Of a stretch of 64,000 nt of DNA, positions 22,293 through 32,632 are shown piece after piece; positions within the stretch are counted from its first letter, which is position 1; every line of letters begins with the position of its first letter. The notes under the pieces are model-generated. The model was not told where the DNA came from. It was given only the letters and a program-made list of their open reading frames with translations, and ran no database searches. The position numbers and the translations under genes are program-made. The stretch comes from Staphylococcus hsinchuensis (GTDB taxonomy: Bacteria > Bacillota > Bacilli > Staphylococcales > Staphylococcaceae), in the NCBI RefSeq assembly GCF_038789205.1, contig NZ_CP128355.1:1798001-1862000 (forward strand), in the 5' to 3' direction.

Positions 22293-24116
22293 CTATTCAT
22301 CATCCATTTTTAAAACTGCTAAGAAAGCATCTTGAGGTATTTCTACATTACCAACTGCTTTCATTTTAGCCTTACCTGCTTTTTGTTTTTCTAATAATTT
22401 TCTCTTACGGCTAATATCCCCGCCGTAACACTTAGATAATACGTTTTTACCCATAGATTTAATATTTGTACGGGCTACTATCTTTTGCCCAACAGCTGCT
22501 TGAACAGGCACTTCGAATTGTTGTCTTGGTATGAGTGTTTTAAGTTTTTCAACTAATGCTTTACCTCTTTCATAAGCAAAATCACGATGTACGATAAAGC
22601 TAAGTGCATCTACTTTTTCACTATTTAAGAGGATATCCATTTTCACTAAATTACTTTCTTTATTATCAATAAATTCGTAATCAAATGAAGCATAACCTTT
22701 CGTATTTGATTTAAGTTGATCGAAGAAATCAAATACAACTTCAGATAATGGAATTTCATAAATGATGTTTACACGTACATCATCGATATATTCCATATTT
22801 ACAAAATTCCCACGCTTACGTTGACATAATTCCATTACCGCACCTACGAAATCGTTTGGAACCATCATAGTAGCTTTAACAAACGGTTCATAAATCGCCT
22901 CTATTTGATCTCTTTCTGGCATTTGCGCTGGATTATCTACTGAAATTTCTTCTCCTGTTTTCATGATACATTGGTAAATTACTGAAGGCGCTGTCGCTAT
23001 AAGTTCAATTCCGAATTCACGTTCAATACGTTCTTGTATAATTTCCATATGTAACATGCCTAGGAAACCAGTACGGTAACCAAAACCTAATGCTTGAGAT
23101 GATTCTGGTTCGAATTCAAGTGAGGCATCATTTAACTGTAATTTTTCAAGCGCTTCACGTAAATCATTGTAGTCTTTATTATCTATTGGGAATAGACCAC
23201 AAAAGACCATCGGGTTCATTTTCTTATAACCTTCTAATGCTTCTTCAGCTGGTCTAGCCGCATGTGTGATTGTATCACCAACACGAGAATCATCAACATT
23301 TTTAATATTAGCTATGATATAACCAACGTCACCTACTGTTAATTCATCAATGGCTAATTGTTTCGGCGTGTTGATACCCACTTCTGTCACTTCGAACTCT
23401 TTACCTGTCGCCATCATTTTAATACGATCTCCAGCTTTAACTACACCTTCGATAACGCGAATTGATGAAATAACACCTCGATAAGGATCATATTCCGAAT
23501 CGAAAATTAATGCTTTTAATGGTGCTTCTGGATCACCGCTTGGTGGTGGTACAGTATCAACGATTTGCTCTAGGATATCTTCAATTCCAATATTAGATTT
23601 AGCACTTGCTAAAACGACTTCATCTTGATCTAAACCGATTACGTCCTCAAGTTCTTGTTTCACGCGTTCTGGTTCAGCTGCTGGTAAATCAATTTTATTA
23701 ACTACAGGAAGTAACTCTAGTTCGTTATCTAAAGCTAAATATACATTTGCGAGTGTTTGTGCTTCTATACCTTGAGCAGCATCTACTACGAGAATAGCAC
23801 CTTCACAAGCTGCTAATGAACGTGAAACTTCATATGTAAAATCGACATGTCCAGGTGTATCTATAAGATGGAACGTATAGACCTCTCCATCTTTAGCTTC
23901 ATACTTTAAGCGAACAGCATTTAACTTTATTGTAATGCCTCGTTCTCTTTCTAAATCCATGGAATCTAGTAATTGATCTTTCATGTCTCTCATTTCAACT
24001 GATTTAGTATTTTCTAAAATTCTATCAGCTAATGTAGATTTTCCATGATCTATATGTGCGATTATAGAAAAATTTCTAATATTTTTCCTTCTATCAAAAC
24101 GTTCTTGTTTATCCAT
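22293..24116 (-). CDS. lepA: Elongation factor 4 (LepA)
   Basis: LepA is a ribosome-binding translational GTPase. The 607-residue protein has G1 [10 protein letters not shown]2 in RERGITI, G3 DTPGHVDF, G4 NKIDL and the LepA-specific C-terminal domain ([20 protein letters not shown]). ATG at 24114-24116 ([10 protein letters not shown]) follows AAGGAAAA; a longer upstream frame has no better site. Length equals that of the S. aureus protein as I recall it. Confidence 0.98.
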   Translation of the reverse strand: MDKQERFDRRKNIRNFSIIAHIDHGKSTLADRILENTKSVEMRDMKDQLLDSMDLERERGITIKLNAVRLKYEAKDGEVYTFHLIDTPGHVDFTYEVSRSLAACEGAILVVDAAQGIEAQTLANVYLALDNELELLPVVNKIDLPAAEPERVKQELEDVIGLDQDEVVLASAKSNIGIEDILEQIVDTVPPPSGDPEAPLKALIFDSEYDPYRGVISSIRVIEGVVKAGDRIKMMATGKEFEVTEVGINTPKQLAIDELTVGDVGYIIANIKNVDDSRVGDTITHAARPAEEALEGYKKMNPMVFCGLFPIDNKDYNDLREALEKLQLNDASLEFEPESSQALGFGYRTGFLGMLHMEIIQERIEREFGIELIATAPSVIYQCIMKTGEEISVDNPAQMPERDQIEAIYEPFVKATMMVPNDFVGAVMELCQRKRGNFVNMEYIDDVRVNIIYEIPLSEVVFDFFDQLKSNTKGYASFDYEFIDNKESNLVKMDILLNSEKVDALSFIVHRDFAYERGKALVEKLKTLIPRQQFEVPVQAAVGQKIVARTNIKSMGKNVLSKCYGGDISRKRKLLEKQKAGKAKMKAVGNVEIPQDAFLAVLKMDDE

Positions 24117-24348
24117 GTAATTTTTCCTTCCCACTTTCAAAATTATTACCTTATCTTATGTATAACATTCTTCGATATAATAACGCTTTTACAACACAAT
24201 TGCAAACGTCTCAAGAACTCTATTAAAGTAATATAAGTATTATTAAATTCTGTTATTAATACGCTTAACATTATAGTAGTTATTGTCGCTTATGCCAAAT
24301 GGCATAACCTCATATTATTTATTAAATCGTGCTTTAGTAAAATAATGA
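24117..24348. other. lepA/rpsT divergent intergenic region
   Basis: AT-rich spacer between divergent genes. It contains a 7-bp hairpin TTATGCC-AAAT-GGCATAA at 24290-24307, without a T run. A lepA promoter must lie here on the minus strand, but no hexamer pair stands out. No gene is seen. Confidence 0.45.
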
Positions 24349-24377
24349 TTGCAGAAAAAGGCTCCTTTTGATAAAAT
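24349..24377 (+). promoter_or_regulatory. Predicted SigA promoter of rpsT
   Basis: TTGCAG (24349-24354), 17-base spacer, TAAAAT (24372-24377); the leader to the rpsT start is about 55 bases. Confidence 0.6.
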
Positions 24378-24438
24378 ATTTCTTGTTGTAATCAAATTTC
24401 TATTTGATAGAAAAGATCACTTTTAGGAGGTGACATAG

Positions 24439-24690
24439 ATGCCAAACATTAAATCTGCAATTAAACGTGTTAAAACAACTCACACTGCTGAGGAACGTAA
24501 TATCTCACAAAAAAGTGAAATGCGTACTGCTATTAAAAGAGCACATTCAGCTATCAACACAAACGCTGATAACAAAGATGAATTAGTAAGCTTTGCTTTG
24601 AAAAAAGTTGACAAAGCATCTCAACGCAACTTAATCCACAAAAATAAAGCTGCTCGCATCAAATCATCATTGATGACTGGTAGTAAATAA
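24439..24690 (+). CDS. rpsT: 30S ribosomal protein S20
   Basis: An 83-residue, Lys/Arg/Ala-rich helical protein ([20 protein letters not shown]) matching bS20, which binds 16S rRNA early in 30S assembly. A perfect AGGAGGTGA ribosome site precedes the ATG. It is a single-gene unit with its own promoter and terminator, divergent from lepA and convergent with holA. Confidence 0.98.
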   Translation: MPNIKSAIKRVKTTHTAEERNISQKSEMRTAIKRAHSAINTNADNKDELVSFALKKVDKASQRNLIHKNKAARIKSSLMTGSK

Positions 24691-24693
24691 TAA

Positions 24694-24724
24694 AAAAGTT
24701 CAAGCCTTAGCTTGAACTTTTTTT
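24694..24724. terminator. Bidirectional terminator between rpsT and holA
   Basis: AAAAGTTCAAGC pairs with GCTTGAACTTTT, loop CTTA, 12 bp, followed by further Ts on the plus strand and on the minus strand too. Confidence 0.92.
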
Positions 24725-24731
24725 ATTTGAT

Positions 24732-25706
24732 TTAAAGTGAAAGTATGAACAATTCAAGGATTAAATGCTTATCCATATAGGATGATTTTAATTTATAATC
24801 AGTTTCTGCACAGCTATCTATTATATTTAACAAATCCTCTAATTGATAATATCTAGCTTGATTCAAAGCCAATTTAACTCGATATGGATGCACGCTAATC
24901 GTTTTCGCAATTTGTTGCCCACTATAGCCCTTTTGACTTAAAATCTTACTTTGATAAAACAAACGATAATTGCTCGTAATCAGTGCTAGTAATTTTATTG
25001 GTTCTTCTTTCATCGCAATTAAATCTTTTACAAGTTGAATTGCTTTATCTTTTTTATTTTTCTGAATGTAATCAGTAAGAAGGAACACATTCTGTTCAAG
25101 ACTTCTATTAACAATTTTGTTAACATCCTGTTTGTTTATCGTTGGACGATCCCCTAAAAAAAGCATTAATTTTTCTAACTCTTGTTTCACTATATTATAG
25201 TTTACGCCTGTTAACTCAATAAATAAGTCTAATCCGTCTCTTTTAATGTCTTTATAATTATTATGTAATTGATTAAGAATCCATTTTTTTATTTCTTCTT
25301 CTGACATTTGTTCAATCTTTTTTAATTGGGCATTTTTCTTTAATGTTTTAACAAGCTTTTTTCTTTCATCTAGCTTTGTATTATAAACTTCAAAAATAAT
25401 TAAACTTTCACCATCGTATTTTTCAATAAATTCCTTTAATGCTTCAAGATTATGATTAATATCTTTAGGTGGCTTTTCTCCAGTAAAGACAAAAGCATTT
25501 TGAATGAGTAATGCTTTTTGGGTTGAGAACAACGGCATTGTTAAGGCCTCTTCAATAATTTGTGAGATTTCTGTTTCATACAAATTAAATTTAACAAAGT
25601 TGAAATCATCTTTCGGTTCATCTAAATATTGGTCAATCAACTCTTCCGACTTCTTCTCGATTAATTCAGGTACTTCCCCATATAAAACGATTATATTTTC
25701 ACTCAT
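24732..25706 (-). CDS. holA: DNA polymerase III delta subunit
   Basis: HolA is the clamp-loader wrench that opens the beta sliding clamp. The 324-residue protein has the N-terminal AAA+-like domain without a P-loop, as usual for delta, followed by the helical collar domain (QLEDLLNIIDSCAETDYKLK near the end). ATG at 25704-25706 (MSENIIVLYGEVPELI) follows AAAGGGTG. It lies downstream of comEC with about 75 bases between, a typical comE-holA-rpsT neighbourhood. Confidence 0.93.
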   Translation of the reverse strand: MSENIIVLYGEVPELIEKKSEELIDQYLDEPKDDFNFVKFNLYETEISQIIEEALTMPLFSTQKALLIQNAFVFTGEKPPKDINHNLEALKEFIEKYDGESLIIFEVYNTKLDERKKLVKTLKKNAQLKKIEQMSEEEIKKWILNQLHNNYKDIKRDGLDLFIELTGVNYNIVKQELEKLMLFLGDRPTINKQDVNKIVNRSLEQNVFLLTDYIQKNKKDKAIQLVKDLIAMKEEPIKLLALITSNYRLFYQSKILSQKGYSGQQIAKTISVHPYRVKLALNQARYYQLEDLLNIIDSCAETDYKLKSSYMDKHLILELFILSL

Positions 25707-25781
25707 AAGTGGCACCCTTTCATCGCTAATACATACTTCGTCATTATATCATGTGTAATAATTTCTAACTAGATAAAATCA

Positions 25782-27995
25782 TTATGATGCTTCGGTCTCA
25801 ACTTGTAATTCCTCAGATAAAGTCACAGTTGTCTCACCTTCAGTTGAGGTCATAAAAATTTTTGAATGTAAACGCTGAAGTCGTTCTAAAACTTCATTGT
25901 TTGGTAAGTTATATATATTGTTTTTACCTACCGATATTAAACTAACTTTAGGTTCTACCTGATTTATAAATTGTTCACTTGAACTTGTTTTACTACCGTG
26001 GTGTCCAACTTTCAAAATATCAATATGAGAAATATTATATCTTTGCAAAAATTGTTGTTCATTATTCGTAGTCGCATCTCCCATTAATAAAATCTTATAG
26101 TGTTTATACTGGATATACGTAGTAATACTATGTTCATTAAGATCCTGCGATTGATTCATTGTTGTTTTACAAAATGTAATTTGTGCATCATCAAATTTAA
26201 AGGAAGATAATGATACATAGTCTATTAATTTGATGTGCTTTTGATCGCAGACGTGCTTTAAATGTTGTAATTGTATACTGTTATAACTAGCTGGATTTAT
26301 AATAATATGTTCAATAGAGAAATGGTCAATTAAATAAAAGAGTTCACCGATGTGATCTTCATGTGGATGTGTTAAAACGAGGTAATTGATTTGATTTAGA
26401 CCATGCTTTTTTAAAGTAGGTAGTATATGGTATTTTGCTATATTATGGCTATTATGTCCTTTCTGACGCATCGCCTTTCCACCGGTATCTATTAAAATAC
26501 TATGATGATGCGCGGTTTCAAATAGTAAAGCATCGCCTTGGCCAACATCTAACATAGTTAATCTATATTCATGGGGGATAGGTAGAATAGTAACCAATAC
26601 ATAAAGCGCAACATTCATCATAATAAATAACAAATAGCGTTTATAAGTATAAATAATCAACATAAATAAAATCAATAAAACTGCAATCACTACGTACAAT
26701 TCACTAAGTTTTGGAATAAACCATTTAAAACGACTTAATAAATAAAATAACTCAATCATAAAATCATGAAAATTAAATAATATATTAACGAAATAAGTGA
26801 GAATGTTTATTTCAAAAGGAAAATGAACTGTTATAAAATATAAAATAATTATCGGGAAAAATAATAAACTATAAAAAGGGACGAAGAATAGATTTGCAAA
26901 AATTCCTATCCATTGAATTTGATTAAAATAGATTGCACTGATAATAAATGACCCTAATTGGGCAATGACCGTCATATGTATGAGCGCAAAAATAGGAGTC
27001 GTATTAGTGAAAATTGGTGAAGAAAATAATATACAAAAAGTGATTAAATAGGAGAACTGGAAACCAATATTATATATTAACGAGGGGTTCAACAAACTCA
27101 AAAATATAAAACTACAACCTAAAATATTCATTGAATTTTTAAAGATAAGGTCTTTAAACAATACGATACAAATAGCCCCACATATTGCACGTACCGCACT
27201 CGGAGCAAAATCAGTATAAATCGCATAAATTGGCAATATCATAACAATAATGGTGTTAATCAATATTAACGGTATCTTAAGTTTATTTAAGATGAAATAC
27301 AATAATCCCACTATAATGCCTATATGTGTGCCACTCACTGCTAATAAATGATATATTCCTATTTCTTTAAATTTATCAATAATGTCTTCGTCCATTTTCA
27401 ACGTGTCACCACTAATGTGAGCAATAATTCTTTCAGGTTTATTGAGTTGTGTCCCTTTCAACTTCTCATAAATATATTGCTTATGATGATTTAAAAGATT
27501 TAACAAAACTGCGTTATCTGTTGCTTTACAACTCTTGAAGTCCACATCATTAATAAATAAAAAAGGTTTACTATTTGGATCTTTATTATTCTGCTTTATC
27601 TTACCCTTAACGTTACAACTGCGATGTTGTAGAAACATTTGCACTTTACTTAAATCTTGATTATCTAGAAAATAGTAATATTTATATAAATCATCATTTA
27701 CTTTGACTGTGCCTTGTAATTTATTATCTTTTATAAAGGCTTGGTTTAAAAATTGAACACTTCCATTAAAATCTTCGTGTGTCTTTATGTATGTTTGCTT
27801 TGAAATTGCTAAATTATAATGGTGTTGAAAATAAAAATAACTTACTATTGGAATAGTTAAAAGCAGTAAATATTGTTGCCATTTAAAATGTTTCCTAATG
27901 GCAACAAAGATTAATAATATAAAAACACATATAGCTAATAATTTAACGTGCACCCATAAGATACCTACTAATAATGCGATAGCGTAGTAGATCAT
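25782..27995 (-). CDS. comEC: DNA uptake channel ComEC/Rec2
   Basis: ComEC forms the membrane channel for single-stranded DNA during transformation. The 737-residue protein has an N-terminal soluble OB-like domain between early membrane helices. A polytopic competence domain follows (about residues 190-480, AVSGTHIGIIVGLLYF). The C-terminal metallo-beta-lactamase nuclease domain begins near LDVGQGDALLFE and holds THPHEDHIG and GHHGSKTSSSEQF. No frameshift is seen, so the competence apparatus gene is intact. Confidence 0.95.
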   Translation of the reverse strand: MIYYAIALLVGILWVHVKLLAICVFILLIFVAIRKHFKWQQYLLLLTIPIVSYFYFQHHYNLAISKQTYIKTHEDFNGSVQFLNQAFIKDNKLQGTVKVNDDLYKYYYFLDNQDLSKVQMFLQHRSCNVKGKIKQNNKDPNSKPFLFINDVDFKSCKATDNAVLLNLLNHHKQYIYEKLKGTQLNKPERIIAHISGDTLKMDEDIIDKFKEIGIYHLLAVSGTHIGIIVGLLYFILNKLKIPLILINTIIVMILPIYAIYTDFAPSAVRAICGAICIVLFKDLIFKNSMNILGCSFIFLSLLNPSLIYNIGFQFSYLITFCILFSSPIFTNTTPIFALIHMTVIAQLGSFIISAIYFNQIQWIGIFANLFFVPFYSLLFFPIIILYFITVHFPFEINILTYFVNILFNFHDFMIELFYLLSRFKWFIPKLSELYVVIAVLLILFMLIIYTYKRYLLFIMMNVALYVLVTILPIPHEYRLTMLDVGQGDALLFETAHHHSILIDTGGKAMRQKGHNSHNIAKYHILPTLKKHGLNQINYLVLTHPHEDHIGELFYLIDHFSIEHIIINPASYNSIQLQHLKHVCDQKHIKLIDYVSLSSFKFDDAQITFCKTTMNQSQDLNEHSITTYIQYKHYKILLMGDATTNNEQQFLQRYNISHIDILKVGHHGSKTSSSEQFINQVEPKVSLISVGKNNIYNLPNNEVLERLQRLHSKIFMTSTEGETTVTLSEELQVETEAS

Positions 27996-27997
27996 TA

Positions 27998-28459
27998 TTA
28001 TTTATTTAATAAATATTGGGCTACGTGATGCTGGTCGAAAGGTATTTTTTTATACTCAATATTAGATTGATCTAATAATCTTATTGCATACTCATGATTA
28101 TGATAATCTTCAGCGTAATAAATTGTTGTAATACCCGCTTGAATAATTGACTTCGTACAATTGAGACAAGGAAAATGAGTTACATATATCGTTGCTCCTT
28201 CAGTGGATGCCCCTTGCTTGGCACATTGTAATAACGCGTTCATCTCTGCATGAATCGTTCTTATACAATGGCCATCCTCAATTAAACAACCTTCATCAAT
28301 ACAATGTACTTCGCCGGAAACTGAACCATTATATCCGCCAGCAATAATTCTATTATCTTTAACAATGGTCGCACCTACTGACAAACGCTGACATGTAGAA
28401 CGTAATGCCAATAAGTGACTTTGAGCCATAAAGTATTCATCCCATTTTATTCGTTTCAT
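27998..28459 (-). CDS. comEB: ComE operon protein 2, dCMP deaminase family
   Basis: A 153-residue zinc deaminase-family protein with HAEMNALLQC and PCLNCTKSI. It is likely a deoxycytidylate deaminase supplying dUMP. It sits 2 bases upstream of comEC in the conserved comEA-comEB-comEC order. It is not thought necessary for transformation in Bacillus. Confidence 0.93.
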   Translation of the reverse strand: MKRIKWDEYFMAQSHLLALRSTCQRLSVGATIVKDNRIIAGGYNGSVSGEVHCIDEGCLIEDGHCIRTIHAEMNALLQCAKQGASTEGATIYVTHFPCLNCTKSIIQAGITTIYYAEDYHNHEYAIRLLDQSNIEYKKIPFDQHHVAQYLLNK

Positions 28460-28522
28460 GATGTTACCTCCAAAAATTTCATATACTCATAGATTAAATA
28501 TATTTAAATCATTTTTCAATAA

Positions 28523-29245
28523 CTAAACTGTGAAATAGTCTCGTAATTTTTCTAATGTCTTCTCACCAATACCTCTTATTTCAGTTAGTTGATCTACAGA
28601 ATTAAAACTGCCTTCGTTGTCTCTATATTCTATTATCGCTTGTGCTTTTACTGGTCCGATACCAGGAACTTTCATTAAATCAGATTCTGTTGCATTATTT
28701 AAGTTTATTGTTTCACTGTTTTCAGATTTAGAAACATTACTAGTAGCAGCCACATCTTCTTGATGACCATCAATATTTCCACTTATTTGATTACTTTGTT
28801 CTCCTTTCTTAGGAATATAGACGAGTTTTTGATCCATAAGTTTTTCAGCAAGATTCACTTGACTTAAATCAGCATTACTTTTGGCTTGGGCTTTCGCTAA
28901 AAGTTGTTTAATTCGGTCCGTTGCTTTCATTTTATAGACGTCTGGTTTTTTTACTGCCCCTTTTATATCAACATAAATAAAATCATTTGTACTTTGCGAT
29001 TCAGTTTGAGGCTGTTTTGGCGTATGTTTATTTTGTTGTGCAGACAATTCGTTCGTCGATGATGCTAAAGACGGGGTTTGATTCAAATTAAATTCATCCG
29101 TTTTTAGAGGTTCAGAGCTAGCATGATTAGAGTTAAACAAACTAGATATTAATAAAGCACACATCATTACTAAGGTGAGACTCAAAGCTATAATCAATTT
29201 ATACTTTAAAATAAACGGTTTAATCTTCTCCCAATATCGTTGCAT
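28523..29245 (-). CDS. comEA: Competence DNA receptor ComEA
   Basis: ComEA is the membrane-anchored double-stranded DNA receptor for transformation. It has one N-terminal membrane helix (about residues 15-37) and a low-complexity Ser/Gln/Asn region. An SLBB-like segment follows (FIYVDIKGAVKKPDVYKM), then two C-terminal helix-hairpin-helix motifs (INLNNATESDLMKVPGIGPV and GIGEKTLEKL). The upstream ATG at 29258-29260 overlaps the GGAGTG ribosome site; the ATG at 29243-29245 (MQRYWEKIKPF) is preferred. Confidence 0.94.
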   Translation of the reverse strand: MQRYWEKIKPFILKYKLIIALSLTLVMMCALLISSLFNSNHASSEPLKTDEFNLNQTPSLASSTNELSAQQNKHTPKQPQTESQSTNDFIYVDIKGAVKKPDVYKMKATDRIKQLLAKAQAKSNADLSQVNLAEKLMDQKLVYIPKKGEQSNQISGNIDGHQEDVAATSNVSKSENSETINLNNATESDLMKVPGIGPVKAQAIIEYRDNEGSFNSVDQLTEIRGIGEKTLEKLRDYFTV

Positions 29246-29297
29246 AAAAAAACACTCCATTATACATTACACGTATAAAGAAGTGCTTTTACTTTAT

Positions 29298-30017
29298 TTA
29301 TTTTCTAACTATGAAAAATAAGCGCTCAGCTGCATTATCATCATGATGTTCTATTTCAAAGTCTACAAATGTATCTATTTTAGAAAAGCCTACTCGAGTA
29401 AGCATTTCTTTATATTTTGCTTCAGTAAATGTACGTTGGTAATGCGATTCATCAAAACGTTTATAGTTATGCTCACTTTGGTTAATAAAAAACGTCATGT
29501 CATGCCACACACTTAGAGGTTCTTCACCTCTAACAGCTTCCCATGCTAAGAATACATCTTCTGACTCATCAATATAGCTTTGATTATTAAATAATGTATT
29601 CATCTTATGAACTGTATGTACATCAAACATAAATGTACCTTCTTGGTCTAAATGTTTGAAGACATTATAGAATGTTGATATGACATCATCTTCATTTGGC
29701 AAATAATTTAATGAATCACAAAATATCGTAATTACATCAAATTGTTTGTCGAGATTGAATTCAGTCATGTCACCTTCTATCCAGTTAACGTTATTAGATT
29801 TTTGAGTTGCCACGGATAACATATCAATGCTTAAATCCATACCGGTTACCTCATCAAAGCTTTCTAACAATGTTGTAAAACTACCGGTTCCACAACCTAA
29901 ATCTAATATTGATGACTTTTTCAATGAAAAATGGTTTACGATGTCCAACCATGATTCATATGGTTGATCAAATGTTAATTGATCATAAAATAAACTCATT
30001 TCTTCATATTGAACCAT
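29298..30017 (-). CDS. SAM-dependent methyltransferase YqeM
   Basis: A 239-residue class I methyltransferase with the SAM motif ILDLGCGTGSF (about residues 39-49) and a DVITIFCDSLNYLP acidic/strand segment. Substrate unknown. It lies 2 bases after rsfS in the conserved yqeG-yqeM cluster of ribosome and NAD genes. In Bacillus it also sits immediately upstream of the comE operon. Confidence 0.88.
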   Translation of the reverse strand: MVQYEEMSLFYDQLTFDQPYESWLDIVNHFSLKKSSILDLGCGTGSFTTLLESFDEVTGMDLSIDMLSVATQKSNNVNWIEGDMTEFNLDKQFDVITIFCDSLNYLPNEDDVISTFYNVFKHLDQEGTFMFDVHTVHKMNTLFNNQSYIDESEDVFLAWEAVRGEEPLSVWHDMTFFINQSEHNYKRFDESHYQRTFTEAKYKEMLTRVGFSKIDTFVDFEIEHHDDNAAERLFFIVRK

Positions 30018-30019
30018 AA

Positions 30020-30373
30020 TTAATAAACTGCCTGTCTATAGGTTTCCAGAGGAACATCTTGATATAATTTCTCGATATTGTAATAACCACGTTCGTCTTT
30101 ATGATAAATATGGACAACCACGTCAGCTAAATCGATAAGTATCCATCTTGCTTCGTTAAATCCTTCCATACGTTTTACATCAATGCCCGCTTCGTGTGCA
30201 GCATCTTTTACTGAACGTGCAATCGCTTGTACTTGTCTTTCATTGTTGCCGTGGCAAACGATAAAGTAATCTGTCATATCGCTAATACCGTTCATGTTTA
30301 AAGAAATAATATCTTCTGCTCTTTTACTCTCTGTCGCTTCGACAGCCATGTTTAATAATTGATCTGAATTCAT
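30020..30373 (-). CDS. rsfS: Ribosomal silencing factor RsfS
   Basis: RsfS binds L14 of the 50S subunit and blocks subunit joining when nutrients are low. The 117-residue protein carries DYFIVCHGNNERQVQAIA and DVVVHIYHKDERGYYNIEKL, both characteristic. It follows yqeK directly and precedes yqeM. Confidence 0.96.
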   Translation of the reverse strand: MNSDQLLNMAVEATESKRAEDIISLNMNGISDMTDYFIVCHGNNERQVQAIARSVKDAAHEAGIDVKRMEGFNEARWILIDLADVVVHIYHKDERGYYNIEKLYQDVPLETYRQAVY

Positions 30374-30958
30374 TTAATCATCCTTTACTCTTTGGTCACT
30401 ATAATTGTAATAATTCAAGCATCCAATGGTCGCGTCAAAAACATTGATATCCTTACTGATTAAGTGCAAGACAGTTCGCTTAGATATTTCATAAATTGTA
30501 TTATCTAAGCTACCTTGATTGTATGCTAAATCTCGAATTTCTTCAATTCCTGGGGTCTGACGACCGGGTTCTATATAATCTGCAATAAACACAAGCTTTT
30601 CTGTTTTAGTCATTTGTGCACGGCCAGTCGTGTGATTTTCAATAGCTAATAAGACTTCTTCATCGCTGACACCATACTGTTCTTTCATAATTACAGCACA
30701 AACCGGCCCGTGTAAAATTTCTGAACCATAGCTCAGTAAATCACTATTAAGTTCATGTTGTCTGACGATTTGATACATTGAACCTAAGTCATCGTATTTA
30801 CAATAGTCATGTAAAATACCTGCGAGTTCTGCTTTATCTTTATCACCATCATAGATATCCGCTAATTTAACCGCGGTTTCAGCTACTCTTAAAGAATGTT
30901 TATATCTTTTTTCTGGTAATTTATCTTCGATTAACTTTTTAGCTTTCTCTATTTTCAT
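30374..30958 (-). CDS. HD-domain hydrolase YqeK (Ap4A hydrolase type)
   Basis: A 194-residue HD-domain protein with ligands visible in [23 protein letters not shown] and HGPVCAVI. YqeK-type enzymes split diadenosine tetraphosphate symmetrically into two ADP. The gene overlaps the end of nadD by 20 bases and abuts rsfS. The pairing nadD-yqeK is conserved and suggests linked nucleotide metabolism. Confidence 0.93.
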   Translation of the reverse strand: MKIEKAKKLIEDKLPEKRYKHSLRVAETAVKLADIYDGDKDKAELAGILHDYCKYDDLGSMYQIVRQHELNSDLLSYGSEILHGPVCAVIMKEQYGVSDEEVLLAIENHTTGRAQMTKTEKLVFIADYIEPGRQTPGIEEIRDLAYNQGSLDNTIYEISKRTVLHLISKDINVFDATIGCLNYYNYSDQRVKDD

Positions 30959-31520
30959 ATAACCCTTCCTCTCTAATATAGCTTTCTACTGTTTGAGGAA
31001 CTAGCATTTGGATGTTTTGATTATTTTTTACTCTTTCTCGTATAGAAGTTGAACTAATATCAATTCGTGGAATATTTATAGCTTTCATGCCACGTTCTAC
31101 CTTTTGTGTTTCTTTTTCGCGATTTACGACGATGAAAGTTATCTTTGATTTTAAAGCATCAATCATATACCACTTATCTAATTGATTGTATTGATCAGTT
31201 CCTATAACAAAAAATACTTGTGCTTGAGGATATCGTTTAACGATATCATTTACTGTGTCATAAGTGTAACTTTGGCCTTTTCTTTCCAACTCGTCTAACC
31301 AAATTTCCCCAAAACCTAGTGTTTCGATTGCACCTTTGATCATGTTAACTCTATGTTCACCACTTAAATAATCATCATGTTTTTTAAGCGGAGACATATG
31401 ACTTGGTAAAAAGACAAACTTTTCTGGTTTGATCTGAAAGTTCACTTCACTAGCAACTATTAAATGTGCGGTGTGAATCGGGTTAAACTGTCCACCGTAC
31501 AATACAATTGATTGTGTCAT
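30939..31520 (-). CDS. nadD: Nicotinate-nucleotide adenylyltransferase
   Basis: NadD makes deamido-NAD from nicotinate mononucleotide and ATP. The nucleotidyltransferase motif [12 protein letters not shown] (about residues 9-20) and [10 protein letters not shown] near the C terminus are present. 193 residues, normal length. The start codon overlaps the yhbY stop region by one base. Confidence 0.96.
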   Translation of the reverse strand: MTQSIVLYGGQFNPIHTAHLIVASEVNFQIKPEKFVFLPSHMSPLKKHDDYLSGEHRVNMIKGAIETLGFGEIWLDELERKGQSYTYDTVNDIVKRYPQAQVFFVIGTDQYNQLDKWYMIDALKSKITFIVVNREKETQKVERGMKAINIPRIDISSTSIRERVKNNQNIQMLVPQTVESYIREEGLYENRES

Positions 31521-31810
31521 TATGGTAATTGAATTTGTTTATTTTCTTGAGATTCTTTATATAGTACGATCATAGACCCGATAACTTGTACAACATCACT
31601 TTCAGTTGCTTTACTTAAGTCTTGAGCTAATTCATTTTTATCTTCAAAATTATTTTGCAATACGTGGATTTTAATTAATTCTCTTTTTTCAAGTGTTTCT
31701 ACTAGTTGTTGCACCATGTTGTCATTGATACCAGATTTCCCTACTTGGAAAATTGGTTCAAGATGATGTGCTTTACTACGTAAAAATCTTTTTTGTTTTC
31801 CTGTTAACAT
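31520..31810 (-). CDS. yhbY: YhbY-family RNA-binding protein (CRM domain)
   Basis: A 96-residue protein consisting of one CRM domain: [28 protein letters not shown] and a basic surface. YhbY/YqeI proteins bind 50S assembly intermediates. It lies in the yqeG-yqeH-aroE-yhbY-nadD series, which contains several ribosome-assembly genes. Confidence 0.94.
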   Translation of the reverse strand: MLTGKQKRFLRSKAHHLEPIFQVGKSGINDNMVQQLVETLEKRELIKIHVLQNNFEDKNELAQDLSKATESDVVQVIGSMIVLYKESQENKQIQLP

Positions 31811-31821
31811 ATAAATCTCCT

Positions 31822-32619
31822 TTATAATCGTTTTAATACAGCTTGTTTCATCGTGTTTATATCAGGCATTTGACCCGACCATATTCTAAAACTTTCTGCG
31901 CCTTGAAACACAAACATATCTAACCCGTTATAAATTGGATTTCCCTTTGCTTCAGCTAGTTTTAAAATTGAAGTTTTAAATGGAATATAAACAATATCAC
32001 TCACTAATGTATGAGAGGACAGATTGTCCAAGCTTATCACGACTTCTCGGTTATCTTTCATACCAATTGGTGTTGTGTTTATTACAATATCAAAGTTAGC
32101 TAATGAAGTTTCCGCTTCAGCTAGACTCATTTTGTTAATATCTAAGTGCCAGTTATCAAACCGACTTAATGTACGGTTTGCAACAGTAAGTTTTGGTTTC
32201 ACAAATTGTTGCAATTCATTCGCGATGCCTTTACTTGCTCCACCTGCGCCAATTATTAAAATTTTCGCTTCTTCTAAATTTTCATAGGTTTGTCTTAGAC
32301 CAGTTACATAACCTATTCCATCTGTATTATACCCAATCCACTTACCATTTTCGATATTAACAGTATTAACTGCGCCAACTGTTTTTGATTGGTCATCAAT
32401 CTCATCCAAATATGGAATAATGCGTTCTTTATGAGGAATCGTTACGTTAAAACCTGCTAATCCTTTATCTGATATTATATCTTTAATGAGATGAAATTGT
32501 TGTTCCGGTATATTTAATGCTTCATATGATGAAGACGCACCTAAAGATTCGAAATTTGCATTGTGCATGACAGGTGATAATGAATGATCTATAGGGTGAC
32601 CAATTACTGCGTATTTCAT
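31822..32619 (-). CDS. aroE: Shikimate dehydrogenase (NADP+)
   Basis: AroE reduces 3-dehydroshikimate in aromatic amino acid synthesis. The catalytic-region motif NVTIPHKE, the NADP-binding [15 protein letters not shown] and VNTTPIGM are intact. ATG at 32617-32619 ([16 protein letters not shown]) follows AAGGTGTGG; a slightly longer frame begins in the ribosome site. 265 residues. Confidence 0.97.
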   Translation of the reverse strand: MKYAVIGHPIDHSLSPVMHNANFESLGASSSYEALNIPEQQFHLIKDIISDKGLAGFNVTIPHKERIIPYLDEIDDQSKTVGAVNTVNIENGKWIGYNTDGIGYVTGLRQTYENLEEAKILIIGAGGASKGIANELQQFVKPKLTVANRTLSRFDNWHLDINKMSLAEAETSLANFDIVINTTPIGMKDNREVVISLDNLSSHTLVSDIVYIPFKTSILKLAEAKGNPIYNGLDMFVFQGAESFRIWSGQMPDINTMKQAVLKRL

Positions 32620-32632
32620 TTGATACCACACC